Positions 1 through 8,294 are shown, counted from the first letter of the stretch. The stretch: DNA of 34,184 bases from an uncultured bacterium (GCA_913063055.1 CAJXZK010000025.1:1-34184), one strand, 5' to 3'. Translations and numbers: made by a program. The notes: a model not told the origin generated them from the sequence alone.

Positions 1-701
1 GTTGAGTGATTGTCAGATTCTTGCTGACTAACGGCCCCTTCTTTCAACAAGTCTTTGTAGCGCCGAGCGTTACTGCGAGCGTTAACCAGGCTTGCTTCCA
101 TTTGAGTAACCATGGCCTGCCGCTGTTGCACATCAGCCAGAGCTTGCTGATAAGCAGCTGAAAGCCCAGCAATATCCTCTTGTCTGTTTGGCTGCACAGC
201 CTTAAGGGCGCTGGCGCGAGAACCCACCATGCGTGCCTCCATTCCTTTTAACTGAGCTTGCAAAATAGACGAGTCAAGAATGCAGAGAACCTGCCCCTTG
301 CGCACATAATCGCCTTCTTCGGCAAGTACTTGAACGATACTGAGCCCAGAGGCTTGAGAACCAATGGTCAACGGATCGATGGCTGAAATTGAACCAGTGA
401 CCGTCAAAGCGGAAGAGACTGTGCCAATCTTGGCCGCTTCAGTGGTTACCGTAACCACAGGAGGAGCAGCCTTGACGCTATCAGAGGACAGTGCGGTGTT
501 ACTGCCAACTGAGCTGGAAAGCCCATGGGCGTAGTTAAAGAGCGAAAGGCCGGCTACTGCCACAAGGGCCAGCCCTCCAGCCAACAGCCACTTTGTCTTG
601 ACTGAGCTAATTTTTGGCGTTGTCCGACGCAAGGGAGTGACATTGCCGCCCAGGCGAACTATTTCAGTTTGGTTTGTCTCGTCACGACTTGTTGTAAACA
701 T
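1..701 (-). CDS. RND efflux / HlyD-type periplasmic adaptor (membrane fusion protein), 3' end truncated by window start
   Basis: Own minus-strand translation from ATG at 701: MFTTSRDETNQTEIVRLGGNVTPLRRTTPKISSVKTKWLLAGGLALVAVAGLSLF...VVTVTTEAAKIGTVSSALTVTGSISAIDPLTIGSQASGLSIVQVLAEEGDYVRKGQVLCILDSS...; N-terminal TM, biotinyl-lipoyl-like 'EGDYVRKGQVLCILD', then coiled-coil. Not in the ORF track because it is open at the window edge. Confidence 0.88.
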   Translation of the reverse strand, partial: MFTTSRDETNQTEIVRLGGNVTPLRRTTPKISSVKTKWLLAGGLALVAVAGLSLFNYAHGLSSSVGSNTALSSDSVKAAPPVVTVTTEAAKIGTVSSALTVTGSISAIDPLTIGSQASGLSIVQVLAEEGDYVRKGQVLCILDSSILQAQLKGMEARMVGSRASALKAVQPNRQEDIAGLSAAYQQALADVQQRQAMVTQMEASLVNARSNARRYKDLLKEGAVSQQESDNHS

Positions 702-749
702 ATGCTTCCTAAACTTTACTGCGGTTCAGTTTCTATCCTAGCACTTAAC

Positions 750-765
750 TGAATGAATTCATTCA
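750..765. promoter_or_regulatory. Perfect 16-bp palindrome TGAATGAATTCATTCA, candidate TetR-family operator in front of the MFP gene
   Basis: Sequence equals its own reverse complement; lies in the divergent MFP/TetR intergenic region, about 48 bp upstream of the MFP start. Confidence 0.6.
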
Positions 766-860
766 TTAATTAAGGCCGCCCAAATTAAATCGATTTGCCT
801 GCTCGAATAGTAATTCCTCAATGCCTTTTGGGCACTTCATGCAAAAGAGATCGACTGCCG

Positions 861-886
861 GAATTTCACCGATATCGGTGAAATTC
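861..886. promoter_or_regulatory. Perfect 26-bp palindrome GAATTTCACCGATATCGGTGAAATTC, candidate operator in front of the TetR gene
   Basis: Sequence equals its own reverse complement over 26 bp; 57 bp upstream of the TetR ATG. Confidence 0.6.
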
Positions 887-943
887 TTAAAAACTGGCCT
901 TCGCCGGGTTATCCTTATAGAGACAACACAGACGGAAAATTAA

Positions 944-1519
944 ATGGCTAGAGCCCTAGATCCGCACAAAAAAGAAGCAATCTTAACGGCGGCTCGTATG
1001 ATTTTTATACGCGACGGCTACCGCGCGGCAAAAATGACCGATATTGCAGCCGCGGCTGGAGTTGCCGCAGGCACACTCTATCTTTATTTCAACTCAAAAG
1101 AAGCTCTTTCAAACGCCTTATCTGAAGATTTCTTCAATCGTTGCGCCCTGATGATCGATCAGTATGTACCGCACATTGCCGATGAAAACGGCTTGACTCA
1201 ATATATTGACTCGGTAATTCAGATTGCCCGGGACGAAATGCCAGTGCTTTCTTTCGCCCGCATTGAATCTTTTGAAAAAGCAGGAAAAGGCAAAGAAGTT
1301 CGCAAAGAGCTTTCCATACGCACGGCCAACCACTTGCAAAAATTGATGGATGAAAAAGCCATACGAAATTATGATGCCATTGCCCTGGCAGACATGATAG
1401 GAGGAATGCTGCACAAAGTGATAATGTCTTGCGTCGTGGAACAGACTTTCGATCTCGCTACTCATAAAGCCACCGCCATACGAATACTCGAGTACGCCTT
1501 ATTTGAGTCGAGAAATTAG
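944..1519 (+). CDS. TetR/AcrR family transcriptional regulator
   Basis: N-terminal HTH 'KEAILTAARMIFIRDGYRAAKMTDIAAAAGVAAGTLYLYFNSKEALSNAL' typical of TetR_N; divergent from the MFP gene. Confidence 0.95.
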   Translation: MARALDPHKKEAILTAARMIFIRDGYRAAKMTDIAAAAGVAAGTLYLYFNSKEALSNALSEDFFNRCALMIDQYVPHIADENGLTQYIDSVIQIARDEMPVLSFARIESFEKAGKGKEVRKELSIRTANHLQKLMDEKAIRNYDAIALADMIGGMLHKVIMSCVVEQTFDLATHKATAIRILEYALFESRN

Positions 1520-1546
1520 AATTTAAAAGACACAGAAGCTGCGCCA

Positions 1547-2077
1547 ATGAACAACCCTGAAGAGCCAAATCGCAATAACCTACCGCCGCCAGTGACTGTC
1601 ATTGTCACATTGATCGTAATTACCATAATAGTTTTCCCGACCGTAATCTTGGCGCAGTGGTGGCTCTACTATTCTTCGACTGTTTTACTCTGGGATGCAG
1701 CCCAAACAGCTATGATCAGTTACTCTGGACTAGCGGTTATCTTAGCTTTCTTCATCGTTCTGGCCATGCGTCGTCTCAGTCGATCAACCAAACCAGAAGA
1801 TATTCAAAGAATCTCAGGACTAGTAACCGAATGGACCGGCTGGGTAATTTTACTGCTCGCTTTCTCCTTCTCTGAATCACAGAGCATACTGCATGTCTCA
1901 AGACATCTTTACTTTCCCCTCGCCGTTGTCGGCTTGCTTTTACTAGGTGTTAGTAACTTCCGCCGCTACCAGAGGGGCAGTGACAAGACATCACTGATAT
2001 CAGTGGTTGTTGTAATAATCTGTCTAGCTACAGAATGTTTTCGCTATATCAGTGGACTAGAAAAATTGACATTCTAG
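1547..2077 (+). CDS. Small integral membrane protein, unknown function
   Basis: 176 aa with about four hydrophobic helices; short gap to the TetR gene on the same strand. Confidence 0.6.
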   Translation: MNNPEEPNRNNLPPPVTVIVTLIVITIIVFPTVILAQWWLYYSSTVLLWDAAQTAMISYSGLAVILAFFIVLAMRRLSRSTKPEDIQRISGLVTEWTGWVILLLAFSFSESQSILHVSRHLYFPLAVVGLLLLGVSNFRRYQRGSDKTSLISVVVVIICLATECFRYISGLEKLTF

Positions 2078-2133
2078 GCAATGAGTAAAGTTATCAAAGA
2101 AAAGAAAAACAAGAAATTGAGAAGGACACTTAG

Positions 2134-3822
2134 ATGAGCACTGAGCCAGCAAACGGAAAGGAATGGTGGCGCAACGCAGTTGTCTATCAAATTTATCCCC
2201 GCTCCTTTCAAGATAGTAATAATGACGGCACGGGTGACATCAAGGGCATAATCAGCCGCCTCGACTACCTGGCCAACCTTGGCATTGACTGCATTTGGCT
2301 GAGCCCATTCTATCCCTCGCCCAACAAAGATTTTGGCTATGACATTTCCGACTACTGCAACGTAGACCCACTATTTGGTGAACTGTCAGACTTTGATCAC
2401 CTAGTGAGTGAAGCACACAAACGCAATCTCAAAGTAATCATTGACTTAGTGCCAAACCACACATCAGATCAGCATGCCTGGTTTCAAGAAGCACTGGAAG
2501 GAAAGAAAAGCTTCAAACGAGATTGGTACGTTTGGCGCGACCCCGCCCCTGGTGGCGGCGTACCCAACAATTGGCCCAGCTATTTTGGCGGACCGGCCTG
2601 GACTCTAGACAAAGAATCTGGACAATATTATCTTCATCAATTTCTCAGTGAACAACCAGATCTCAATTTTCGCAACCCTCTTGTTGTAGAAGCAATGCTA
2701 GATGTTATGCGCTTTTGGCTCAAGCGCAACGTTGACGGCTTTAGAGTAGATGTAATCTGGTTATTGGTAGAAGCTGAAGATTTTGCTGACGAACCAATCA
2801 ATCACAATTGGAACAAAAATCTAATTGAGCGCGATCGAACCATTCATACAAAAATTGAAGACCAGCCAGAAACACATGTAATCATTCAACTGATGCGCCA
2901 AGTGTTAGACCAATTTAGCAGCCCTGGCCAAGAAAAAATGATGATCGGAGAAGCTTACCTACCATACGATCAACTGATTACCTACTACGGCACCAAAGAA
3001 AAACCAGAGTGCCATATGCCCTTCAATTTTCATCTAATTACAGAAGGCCTAGAAAACTGGCAGGCCTCTGCTGTGCGTAAAATTGTCGACGAGTACGAAC
3101 AGGCATTACCTCAAGATTGCAGCCCTAACTGGGTACTAGGCAACCATGATAAATTTCGCTTTGCCAGTCGCATCGGCAGCGAACAAGCCCGTGTTGCCAC
3201 CATGCTCTTGCTCACCCTGCGCGGCTCCCCCACCTGGTACTACGGGGACGAAATTGGCATGCTCAACGGCGAAATACCAGCAGACAAAATTGTCGACCCC
3301 AGGGGCATAAGACAGCCAGATGTTCCTAGTGAGCAGAGAGATCCAGAGCGCACGCCCATGCAATGGGATAGCACTACCTACAGTGGCTTTAGCAATACAG
3401 AACCCTGGCTACCTGTCAGCGCTGACTACAGCGAACGAAATGTCGCCGCGCAAGAGAAGCAACCGCAATCAATGCTCAATCTAGTCAAGCACTTACTCAA
3501 ACTGCGCAAAGAACATAAAGCTCTCAGTCATGGCTCCTATCTAGCCCTTGGTCCCGGCGTCAAAGACAAAGAAAAGGCAGAAGAAACTAGCGCAGTAGAA
3601 GATGGTCTCTTCATTTATGTAAGGGAGTTTGACGGCGAACGTATCGCCGTGGTGCTCAATTTTACAGACACAGATAAGAGCCACAAGTTACAAGGCCGCT
3701 GTCTGGCTTCAACTTATATGGACCATGAAAGTCTAAGTGCCGACAAAAACGCAGAAACAAGTACGGCGATAGACAACTTTAGAGTGCGTCCAAACGAGGG
3801 CATGGCCCTGCTGCTAGTCTAA
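2134..3822 (+). CDS. GH13 alpha-glucosidase / oligo-1,6-glucosidase-like alpha-amylase family protein
   Basis: GH13 motifs: 'VVYQIYPRSFQDSNNDGTGDIKGI', 'DLVPNHTS', 'GFRVDVIW', 'GEAYLP', 'VLGNHDKFRFASR'; RBS-like AGAAGGA upstream. Confidence 0.95.
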   Translation: MSTEPANGKEWWRNAVVYQIYPRSFQDSNNDGTGDIKGIISRLDYLANLGIDCIWLSPFYPSPNKDFGYDISDYCNVDPLFGELSDFDHLVSEAHKRNLKVIIDLVPNHTSDQHAWFQEALEGKKSFKRDWYVWRDPAPGGGVPNNWPSYFGGPAWTLDKESGQYYLHQFLSEQPDLNFRNPLVVEAMLDVMRFWLKRNVDGFRVDVIWLLVEAEDFADEPINHNWNKNLIERDRTIHTKIEDQPETHVIIQLMRQVLDQFSSPGQEKMMIGEAYLPYDQLITYYGTKEKPECHMPFNFHLITEGLENWQASAVRKIVDEYEQALPQDCSPNWVLGNHDKFRFASRIGSEQARVATMLLLTLRGSPTWYYGDEIGMLNGEIPADKIVDPRGIRQPDVPSEQRDPERTPMQWDSTTYSGFSNTEPWLPVSADYSERNVAAQEKQPQSMLNLVKHLLKLRKEHKALSHGSYLALGPGVKDKEKAEETSAVEDGLFIYVREFDGERIAVVLNFTDTDKSHKLQGRCLASTYMDHESLSADKNAETSTAIDNFRVRPNEGMALLLV

Positions 3823-3831
3823 AAATTACTC

Positions 3832-3880
3832 TTAGTCTTTAGGTATTAGGTATTAGGATTTAGGCCTTAGGCTTTAGCTC
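3832..3880 (+). repeat. Seven consecutive 7-bp units, consensus TTAGGNN
   Basis: TTAGTCT TTAGGTA TTAGGTA TTAGGAT TTAGGCC TTAGGCT TTAGCTC, just 3' of the GH13 stop codon. Confidence 0.75.
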
Positions 3881-4124
3881 TAAAAATTCAGTTCTAGAAA
3901 TTTAGCCTTTGCAGTCCAGCCCCTTGGAATCGACTGTGTAAAACAATACGTATTATCATATATGCGATCGAATACATTCTCGATAGCAAAGTGGTTCACG
4001 CGCTTGACTATCGGAGTGCATATACAGAACGGCCTCCCATGCGCCTTGATTAAAAGTCAGCAGATATGCAAAATAGTTTCATCGGGGGACTTCCAAGTAT
4101 CTTTTCTTCCGCTATACTAATTAC

Positions 4125-4327
4125 ATAACCGGTGAGCACACACTAAGTTGAGTGCTTTGAGCCGAGGGGTTAAGTGGAAACGTCAGGTCTGCGCAGACCG
4201 GAAATTGTAGCGATAACCCGCTAGCTGTGGATTCTGACTTGAAGCAGCAAGAAATATCGAGCCTACGCAATAGGCAGTCAGACGATAGTAAAAAAGCCGC
4301 CGCAGATTTATCTGGGTGGCTTTTTTA
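4125..4327 (+). ncRNA. Candidate structured small RNA of unknown family, ending at a rho-independent terminator
   Basis: No convincing ORF on +; TATACT -10-like box near 4116; hairpins GGTCTGCGCAGACC and GCCTAcgcaaTAGGC; GGGTTA...TAACCC closing helix; strong terminator at 4290-4327. Boundaries approximate. Confidence 0.4.
4290..4327 (+). terminator. Rho-independent terminator
   Basis: AAAAAAGCCGCCgCAGATTTATCTGGGTGGCTTTTTT: inner CAGA-TTTA-TCTG hairpin, extended stem GCCGCC/GGTGGC and T6 tail; may work in both directions. Confidence 0.85.
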
Positions 4328-4332
4328 TTGAG

Positions 4333-5346
4333 CTATTGAGAACTCATATACTGTTCAAGAGCCTCTAAGCGACCGCGCTTACTAGCCGTCTTCTTGACAC
4401 CATCAATAGAGCGGCAAAGATCAGTTATATCCTGGCGACATTCTTTTAAGCGATCAAAAGTGGTGGCACTTTCAGCGCCTTCAAAAACCCCCTCATCGCT
4501 TAGAAACTCGGGAATTACTTCTTTTGCCTCGCCGTCGACCGAAGCAGCATTTTGTCCCGGCTGTGAAATCTTAGAACGACTTTTCTTAGACTTGTTGTGG
4601 CCAGCACCGGCAAGAAAATCTTGCCCCAAGACCAATTGTTGTTTCAATGTGGTTCTAATACCAACCCAGCGACGCCCCTCTTGCAACATCTGACTGCGCC
4701 CCATGGCAGTCTTAGTGAAGTCTTGAAACTCTCCCAAGGTCCAGGTGCGAATAGATTCGGGCGCCTTATTCTTAAAAGCGAAATCACGCTCTTCTTGACT
4801 CATCGGCATGGGTCGAGCCAGCAGCATCTCTTCTTGGGTCCACTCATGATGATCGTCTAAAGGCCCGCTGCTTACAACAGTATCGTCACCCGATGAACTC
4901 GATGTACCAGATGAGCCAGACGAACCCGTTGAGCCTGGCATGGTAGCACCAGAATCAGAGCCGGCATAGGGTGGCGAACTGGCACCGGAATCTGAATCCG
5001 AACTAGAGCCAGAACTAGAACCGGGGCTCCCGCCAGAGCTAACACCAGGTATTGCACCAGGATTATCATCCGAACTAACACTACTATCTGGATTTGCAGC
5101 AGAAGTTGCCGACGAGCCTTCGTTACCGCGAGACGAGAGTAGCTGAGCTTGCTTACCACCACTTTCAGCCTGGGCAGAATGGCCCAGAGAGCCACTGCAA
5201 CCAGTCAAAGTAAAAGCGCTGAGCCCCAAACTCGAAACCATTAAAAGAGCAACAGAAATAGAATTGAAGTCTGCGGGTTGTAGCTTTAAACGTCGTAGTA
5301 GCAAAGCTAGCTGTGGTTGCAATGATTCTGGCGTTTGACTATGCAT
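4333..5346 (-). CDS. Putative lipoprotein with Ser/Gly/Asp-rich low-complexity linker
   Basis: Hydrophobic segment followed by lipobox 'LSAFTLTGC'; long SSGGSPGSSSGSSSDSDSG linker; charged C-terminal domain. Confidence 0.7.
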   Translation of the reverse strand: MHSQTPESLQPQLALLLRRLKLQPADFNSISVALLMVSSLGLSAFTLTGCSGSLGHSAQAESGGKQAQLLSSRGNEGSSATSAANPDSSVSSDDNPGAIPGVSSGGSPGSSSGSSSDSDSGASSPPYAGSDSGATMPGSTGSSGSSGTSSSSGDDTVVSSGPLDDHHEWTQEEMLLARPMPMSQEERDFAFKNKAPESIRTWTLGEFQDFTKTAMGRSQMLQEGRRWVGIRTTLKQQLVLGQDFLAGAGHNKSKKSRSKISQPGQNAASVDGEAKEVIPEFLSDEGVFEGAESATTFDRLKECRQDITDLCRSIDGVKKTASKRGRLEALEQYMSSQ

Positions 5347-5418
5347 GATCGCTCCAGGTGGTTTCCTGAATCTTAGCTTGAACCAACTAACATTGCTACT
5401 GAAGACAAAATCAAATGG

Positions 5419-5727
5419 CTAGGCCGGTTCTTGATTGTAATCTGGTGCGGGGACTTCGCTATGAGAGCCAGTGGAATCACGATTCATACATTTTTCGCAC
5501 TCGCCTACGAGTTTCGCATAGCTAAGGTTTAAACCTCGAGCGATACTTGCAACAGAACCGAAGCTCGGCTTGCGTTTACCTTGCTCGACATTGCTAATAA
5601 AGACACGATCTATTCCTGAAGCACTAGCCAGCTGTTGTTGAGTCATTTTCAAGCTCTTTCTTTTAGAGCTAATAACTTCGGCTAGAGACTGATATAGAAG
5701 TCTGTGAGTTGTTTTTTTGTCTTCCAT
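5419..5727 (-). CDS. XRE-family helix-turn-helix transcriptional regulator
   Basis: HTH_3 pattern 'LAEVISSKRKSLKMTQQQLASASGIDRVFISNVEQGKRKPSFGSVASIARGLNLS'. Confidence 0.92.
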   Translation of the reverse strand: MEDKKTTHRLLYQSLAEVISSKRKSLKMTQQQLASASGIDRVFISNVEQGKRKPSFGSVASIARGLNLSYAKLVGECEKCMNRDSTGSHSEVPAPDYNQEPA

Positions 5728-5937
5728 CTTTTTTCTCCTTGGAACACCCTCGACGTATCAACATCAATTTGGTTTCAATTTTTTTCAAAAAAGACAATCA
5801 TCTATCAACTACTACATACAGTATAAATAAGTCCATTTTTTTGAACTCTATTAATGATGGAGTGCCAACAGCAATAGAGCCCAGCATTCATTCTCAATGT
5901 GAGCGTCGCGATAGCATACACAGCCAGAAGAAATAAG

Positions 5938-6014
5938 CAGAAGACATAAGTAGAAGCTCGAAACAGAAGACATAAGCAGAAGACATAAGTAGAAGCCCGA
6001 AACAGAAGACATAA
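5938..6014. repeat. Two-copy tandem repeat, 39/38-bp units
   Basis: GCAGAAGACATAAGTAGAAGCTCGAAACAGAAGACATAA followed by GCAGAAGACATAAGTAGAAGCCCGAACAGAAGACATAA (one substitution, one 1-bp deletion). Confidence 0.85.
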
Positions 6015-6048
6015 ACAGGAGAGTGAGAGATTCTCACTCTCCTGTTTA
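6012..6048 (-). terminator. Perfect 17-bp stem hairpin, likely terminator of the minus-strand operon 6089-7933
   Basis: TAAACAGGAGAGTGAGA - GAT - TCTCACTCTCCTGTTTA; lies just downstream of the minus-strand stop at 6089. Confidence 0.7.
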
Positions 6049-6088
6049 GTCAGAAGTCAGTGTTTCCAGAGGTTGCAGAAGCTAAAAT

Positions 6089-6652
6089 TCAGTAGCGCTG
6101 TCGCACGCTCTGCATCACCGCCAGGCGGTTAAGCTGACCGGCTAACTCACGCGTCGCTTCAGCTTCCCGTGACATACCAAGCCAATCTTGCTTAAAGCCA
6201 AGCTGATGAAGATTAGCAATACGGTCATATGAAAGCGGCCGCACTTTGGCATAAACTGTCTCAGCAGCCTGATGGAAGGTGTGGGAGCGCTGATTGTCGC
6301 CAAGGCGACTATGAACCAATCCACGAAGGTGAAGAGTCTTTGCCACACGCACGCTAAAAGGGCCAAACTTCTTGACGAAGCTCAACTGGCATTCATGCAG
6401 CAAGGCTTCCGCCTGCATGCAGTCAACCGCGTTGCCATCGTAAAAGCTCAAGGCCAAGGCGTACTGTGCATTCGCCCTCGACACATGGTCTAAAGGCAAG
6501 TAACTTTGGCGGTGCTCAAGCAGACGACGCAAAGTTTTCTGGGCCTCGTTTTTCTGACCCAAAGCACCTTCGATAGAGGCTTTAGCACTCAAAGCTGCAT
6601 CAATCAAAGCCAGGCCAATCCTAGCTTTAGGCGAATAAAATTTCATAGGCAT
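6089..6652 (-). CDS. TPR/helical-repeat-like protein, unknown function (start trimmed)
   Basis: ORF track gives 6089..6850, but that 5' part overlaps the ferredoxin gene; start MPMKFYSPKARIG gives 187 aa with TPR-like helices ('RVAKTLHLRGLVHSRLGDNQRSHTFHQAAETVYAKV'). Confidence 0.7.
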   Translation of the reverse strand: MPMKFYSPKARIGLALIDAALSAKASIEGALGQKNEAQKTLRRLLEHRQSYLPLDHVSRANAQYALALSFYDGNAVDCMQAEALLHECQLSFVKKFGPFSVRVAKTLHLRGLVHSRLGDNQRSHTFHQAAETVYAKVRPLSYDRIANLHQLGFKQDWLGMSREAEATRELAGQLNRLAVMQSVRQRY

Positions 6653-6656
6653 AATC

Positions 6657-6953
6657 CTAATCTTTCTTCTTGATACGCAAACGCTCAACTGGTTTTCCAC
6701 CAGCCACGAGGTTGGCAACGATTTCTTTGGCATCAGTGGGAGCAACCCGGCCGTATGAGGCTTTGTCAGGCATGGTGACAACAACCGGGCCCTTTTTGCA
6801 AAGGTCCATGCACTTGCTGCCCTTGACGGAGACCGTCTTGTCGCAGCCAAGCTCGGCTACGGCCGATTCGAAAGCAAGGCAAACAGCCTCGCTTCCTTTC
6901 TTCGGACATTTCTTGCCTTTGGTGCAGACGAAAATTTTGAATTTGTCAGACAT
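6657..6953 (-). CDS. Thioredoxin-fold [2Fe-2S] ferredoxin-like protein
   Basis: 98 aa 'KIFVCTKGKKCPKKGSEAVC...VKGSKCMDLCKKGPVVVTMPD': cysteine spacing of the thioredoxin-like 2Fe-2S family. Confidence 0.85.
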   Translation of the reverse strand: MSDKFKIFVCTKGKKCPKKGSEAVCLAFESAVAELGCDKTVSVKGSKCMDLCKKGPVVVTMPDKASYGRVAPTDAKEIVANLVAGGKPVERLRIKKKD

Positions 6954-6958
6954 CGTTA

Positions 6959-7933
6959 TTAGTCTTTCTTTGGGGTTTCAGAGGGAAGTGGCGGCAGCAA
7001 AATCGCCTGGTAAGAAAATTTCGAGTCAAGTCCCTCGTCGAGCTTGAGACCGTGGAAGTCGTTGTACCACTCGTGGCAAAGACGAAGGTGGGTATCGCGC
7101 AAACGCTGCAGATAGAGATTCCAATCCCGGGTCTGAGCGAGCAAAGTAGCAAGCACCTTATCGAACACCTTAGCCTGCTCTTGCTGAAAAAGCTCTAGTG
7201 CCTCAGGGTGGCCTTGTTCGAAACGCTTCAAATGCTTCGAGAGCGGAACGAAACCCAGCAACTTGTCTGCCGCAACATGACCAGCAATGAATTGCTCGTC
7301 TTCAGCTCCCTCCACTTTATTGCCGAGAACGTAAGTCTTGTCAGCCAGAGCAGGCAATAGTTTGATGAAGTCCTTATAGACCTGCACTGACTTCTGAGTT
7401 GGCTCAACCACAAAGATATGCATGTCGTAAGCAAACCAGAGTGACGTAGCGACAGCATCAGTGCCGGCGGTATTGTCGGCAACGACAATATCGTTGGGGC
7501 CATCAAGCAAGTGATGAAGGATGCTGATGGCGCCAGAAAGCTTTGAGTGATAGCAGGCCGAGCCCACATCAGCTTGTTCATACTTTCCGACGGTGAGCAA
7601 GGCAATGGCACCTTGCCGACGCCCGTATTTGGCAATGAGAGGATCATCAAACTGACAGCGAATAAAGTTAGACAGGAGCGACGGCGGTGTGGTCATGATC
7701 ATAGGTTTCTCACCCAGATCAGTGCGCTTGCCCTTGAGATATTCAGTGATAGGCGTGAAGAGCTCTCCGAGATGTGGCGGCTCAGACTCAATAGATAGAG
7801 CGGCACCCAGGTGAGCATTTACATCAGCGTCAAAAGCCAAAACAAATGGGCTTTTGCCTGAGGCATGACGAATGAAGCTAGCGGCAGTAGTGGTCTTACC
7901 TGAGCCGCCTTTGCCAAGAAATGCGATTCTCAT
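6959..7933 (-). CDS. CooC/MinD-like P-loop ATPase (ORF extends to 7993; start at MRIAFLGKGG preferred)
   Basis: Deviant Walker A 'MRIAFLGKGGSGKTTTAASFIRH', 'VLAFDADVNAHLG', 'DIVVADNTAGTDAVATSLW', 'YVLGNKVEGAED' as in CooC-type nickel-insertion ATPases. Confidence 0.8.
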   Translation of the reverse strand: MRIAFLGKGGSGKTTTAASFIRHASGKSPFVLAFDADVNAHLGAALSIESEPPHLGELFTPITEYLKGKRTDLGEKPMIMTTPPSLLSNFIRCQFDDPLIAKYGRRQGAIALLTVGKYEQADVGSACYHSKLSGAISILHHLLDGPNDIVVADNTAGTDAVATSLWFAYDMHIFVVEPTQKSVQVYKDFIKLLPALADKTYVLGNKVEGAEDEQFIAGHVAADKLLGFVPLSKHLKRFEQGHPEALELFQQEQAKVFDKVLATLLAQTRDWNLYLQRLRDTHLRLCHEWYNDFHGLKLDEGLDSKFSYQAILLPPLPSETPKKD

Positions 7934-8079
7934 TATTGTTCTCCTTGTTAGGTTCGCGCAGTTGCGCAAACAATTCAGCTGCCCAGAAAACAACGACCAA
8001 CATGAGAAAAGGAACAGCGAATCGTCACGAAAACGATTTTCACTTTCTTTTGTCTTAAGTCGGCTTAGTCCAATGAAGT

Positions 8080-8240
8080 AAGATCTTGCAGTGGACGAGT
8101 TGTCTTGTTGTTTTGTGGGGATTCCTGAAAGTTTGCGTGAGAGAAAAGTAGAACCTCAGCCTAGCTATTCAAGACAAAACCAAACAAGCAATAGAGGCGC
8201 AGTTGCAGACTAGAAAAAAGCCGCCAAATGGGCATTTTTC
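8080..8240 (+). ncRNA. Candidate rod-like structured RNA in a long intergenic region
   Basis: 8100-8116 pairs with 8174-8191 (about 16 bp with three single-nt bulges), followed by terminator-like hairpin GAAAAAAGCC...GGCATTTTTC (8213-8240). No convincing ORF. Confidence 0.3.
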
Positions 8241-8265
8241 AGAGTTATTGCATTTCCTGTCAATT

Positions 8266-8294
8266 AGCTTATTGCAACATAGTCGCAATAAGCT
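8266..8294. promoter_or_regulatory. 10-bp inverted repeat AGCTTATTGC-N9-GCAATAAGCT
   Basis: Perfect arms 8266-8275 and 8285-8294; additional TTATTGC copies nearby. Confidence 0.5.

Noticed and set aside
1118-1465. 115-aa minus ORF
   Set aside because: Antisense to the clear TetR gene; no domain.
3838-3880. Telomere-like repeat
   Set aside because: Only 49 bp, internal and degenerate; no evidence for a linear replicon end.
4180-4225. SRP RNA helix-8-like words GTCAGGTC...CCGGAA
   Set aside because: The conserved GGAA tetraloop context is disrupted by a separate perfect hairpin (GGTCTGCGCAGACC); not a convincing SRP RNA.
4165-4240. tRNA-like word GCCGAGGGGTTAAGTGG
   Set aside because: Resembles a tRNA-Ser/Leu D-arm, but I found no matching acceptor stem or T-arm (GTTCRANNC).
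5938-6014. Possible CRISPR array
   Set aside because: Only two adjacent units with no unique spacers and no cas genes; simple tandem duplication.
6653-6850. N-terminal extension of ORF 6089..6850
   Set aside because: Antagonistic overlap with the well-supported ferredoxin gene 6657..6953 in another frame; internal start MPMKFYSPK preferred.
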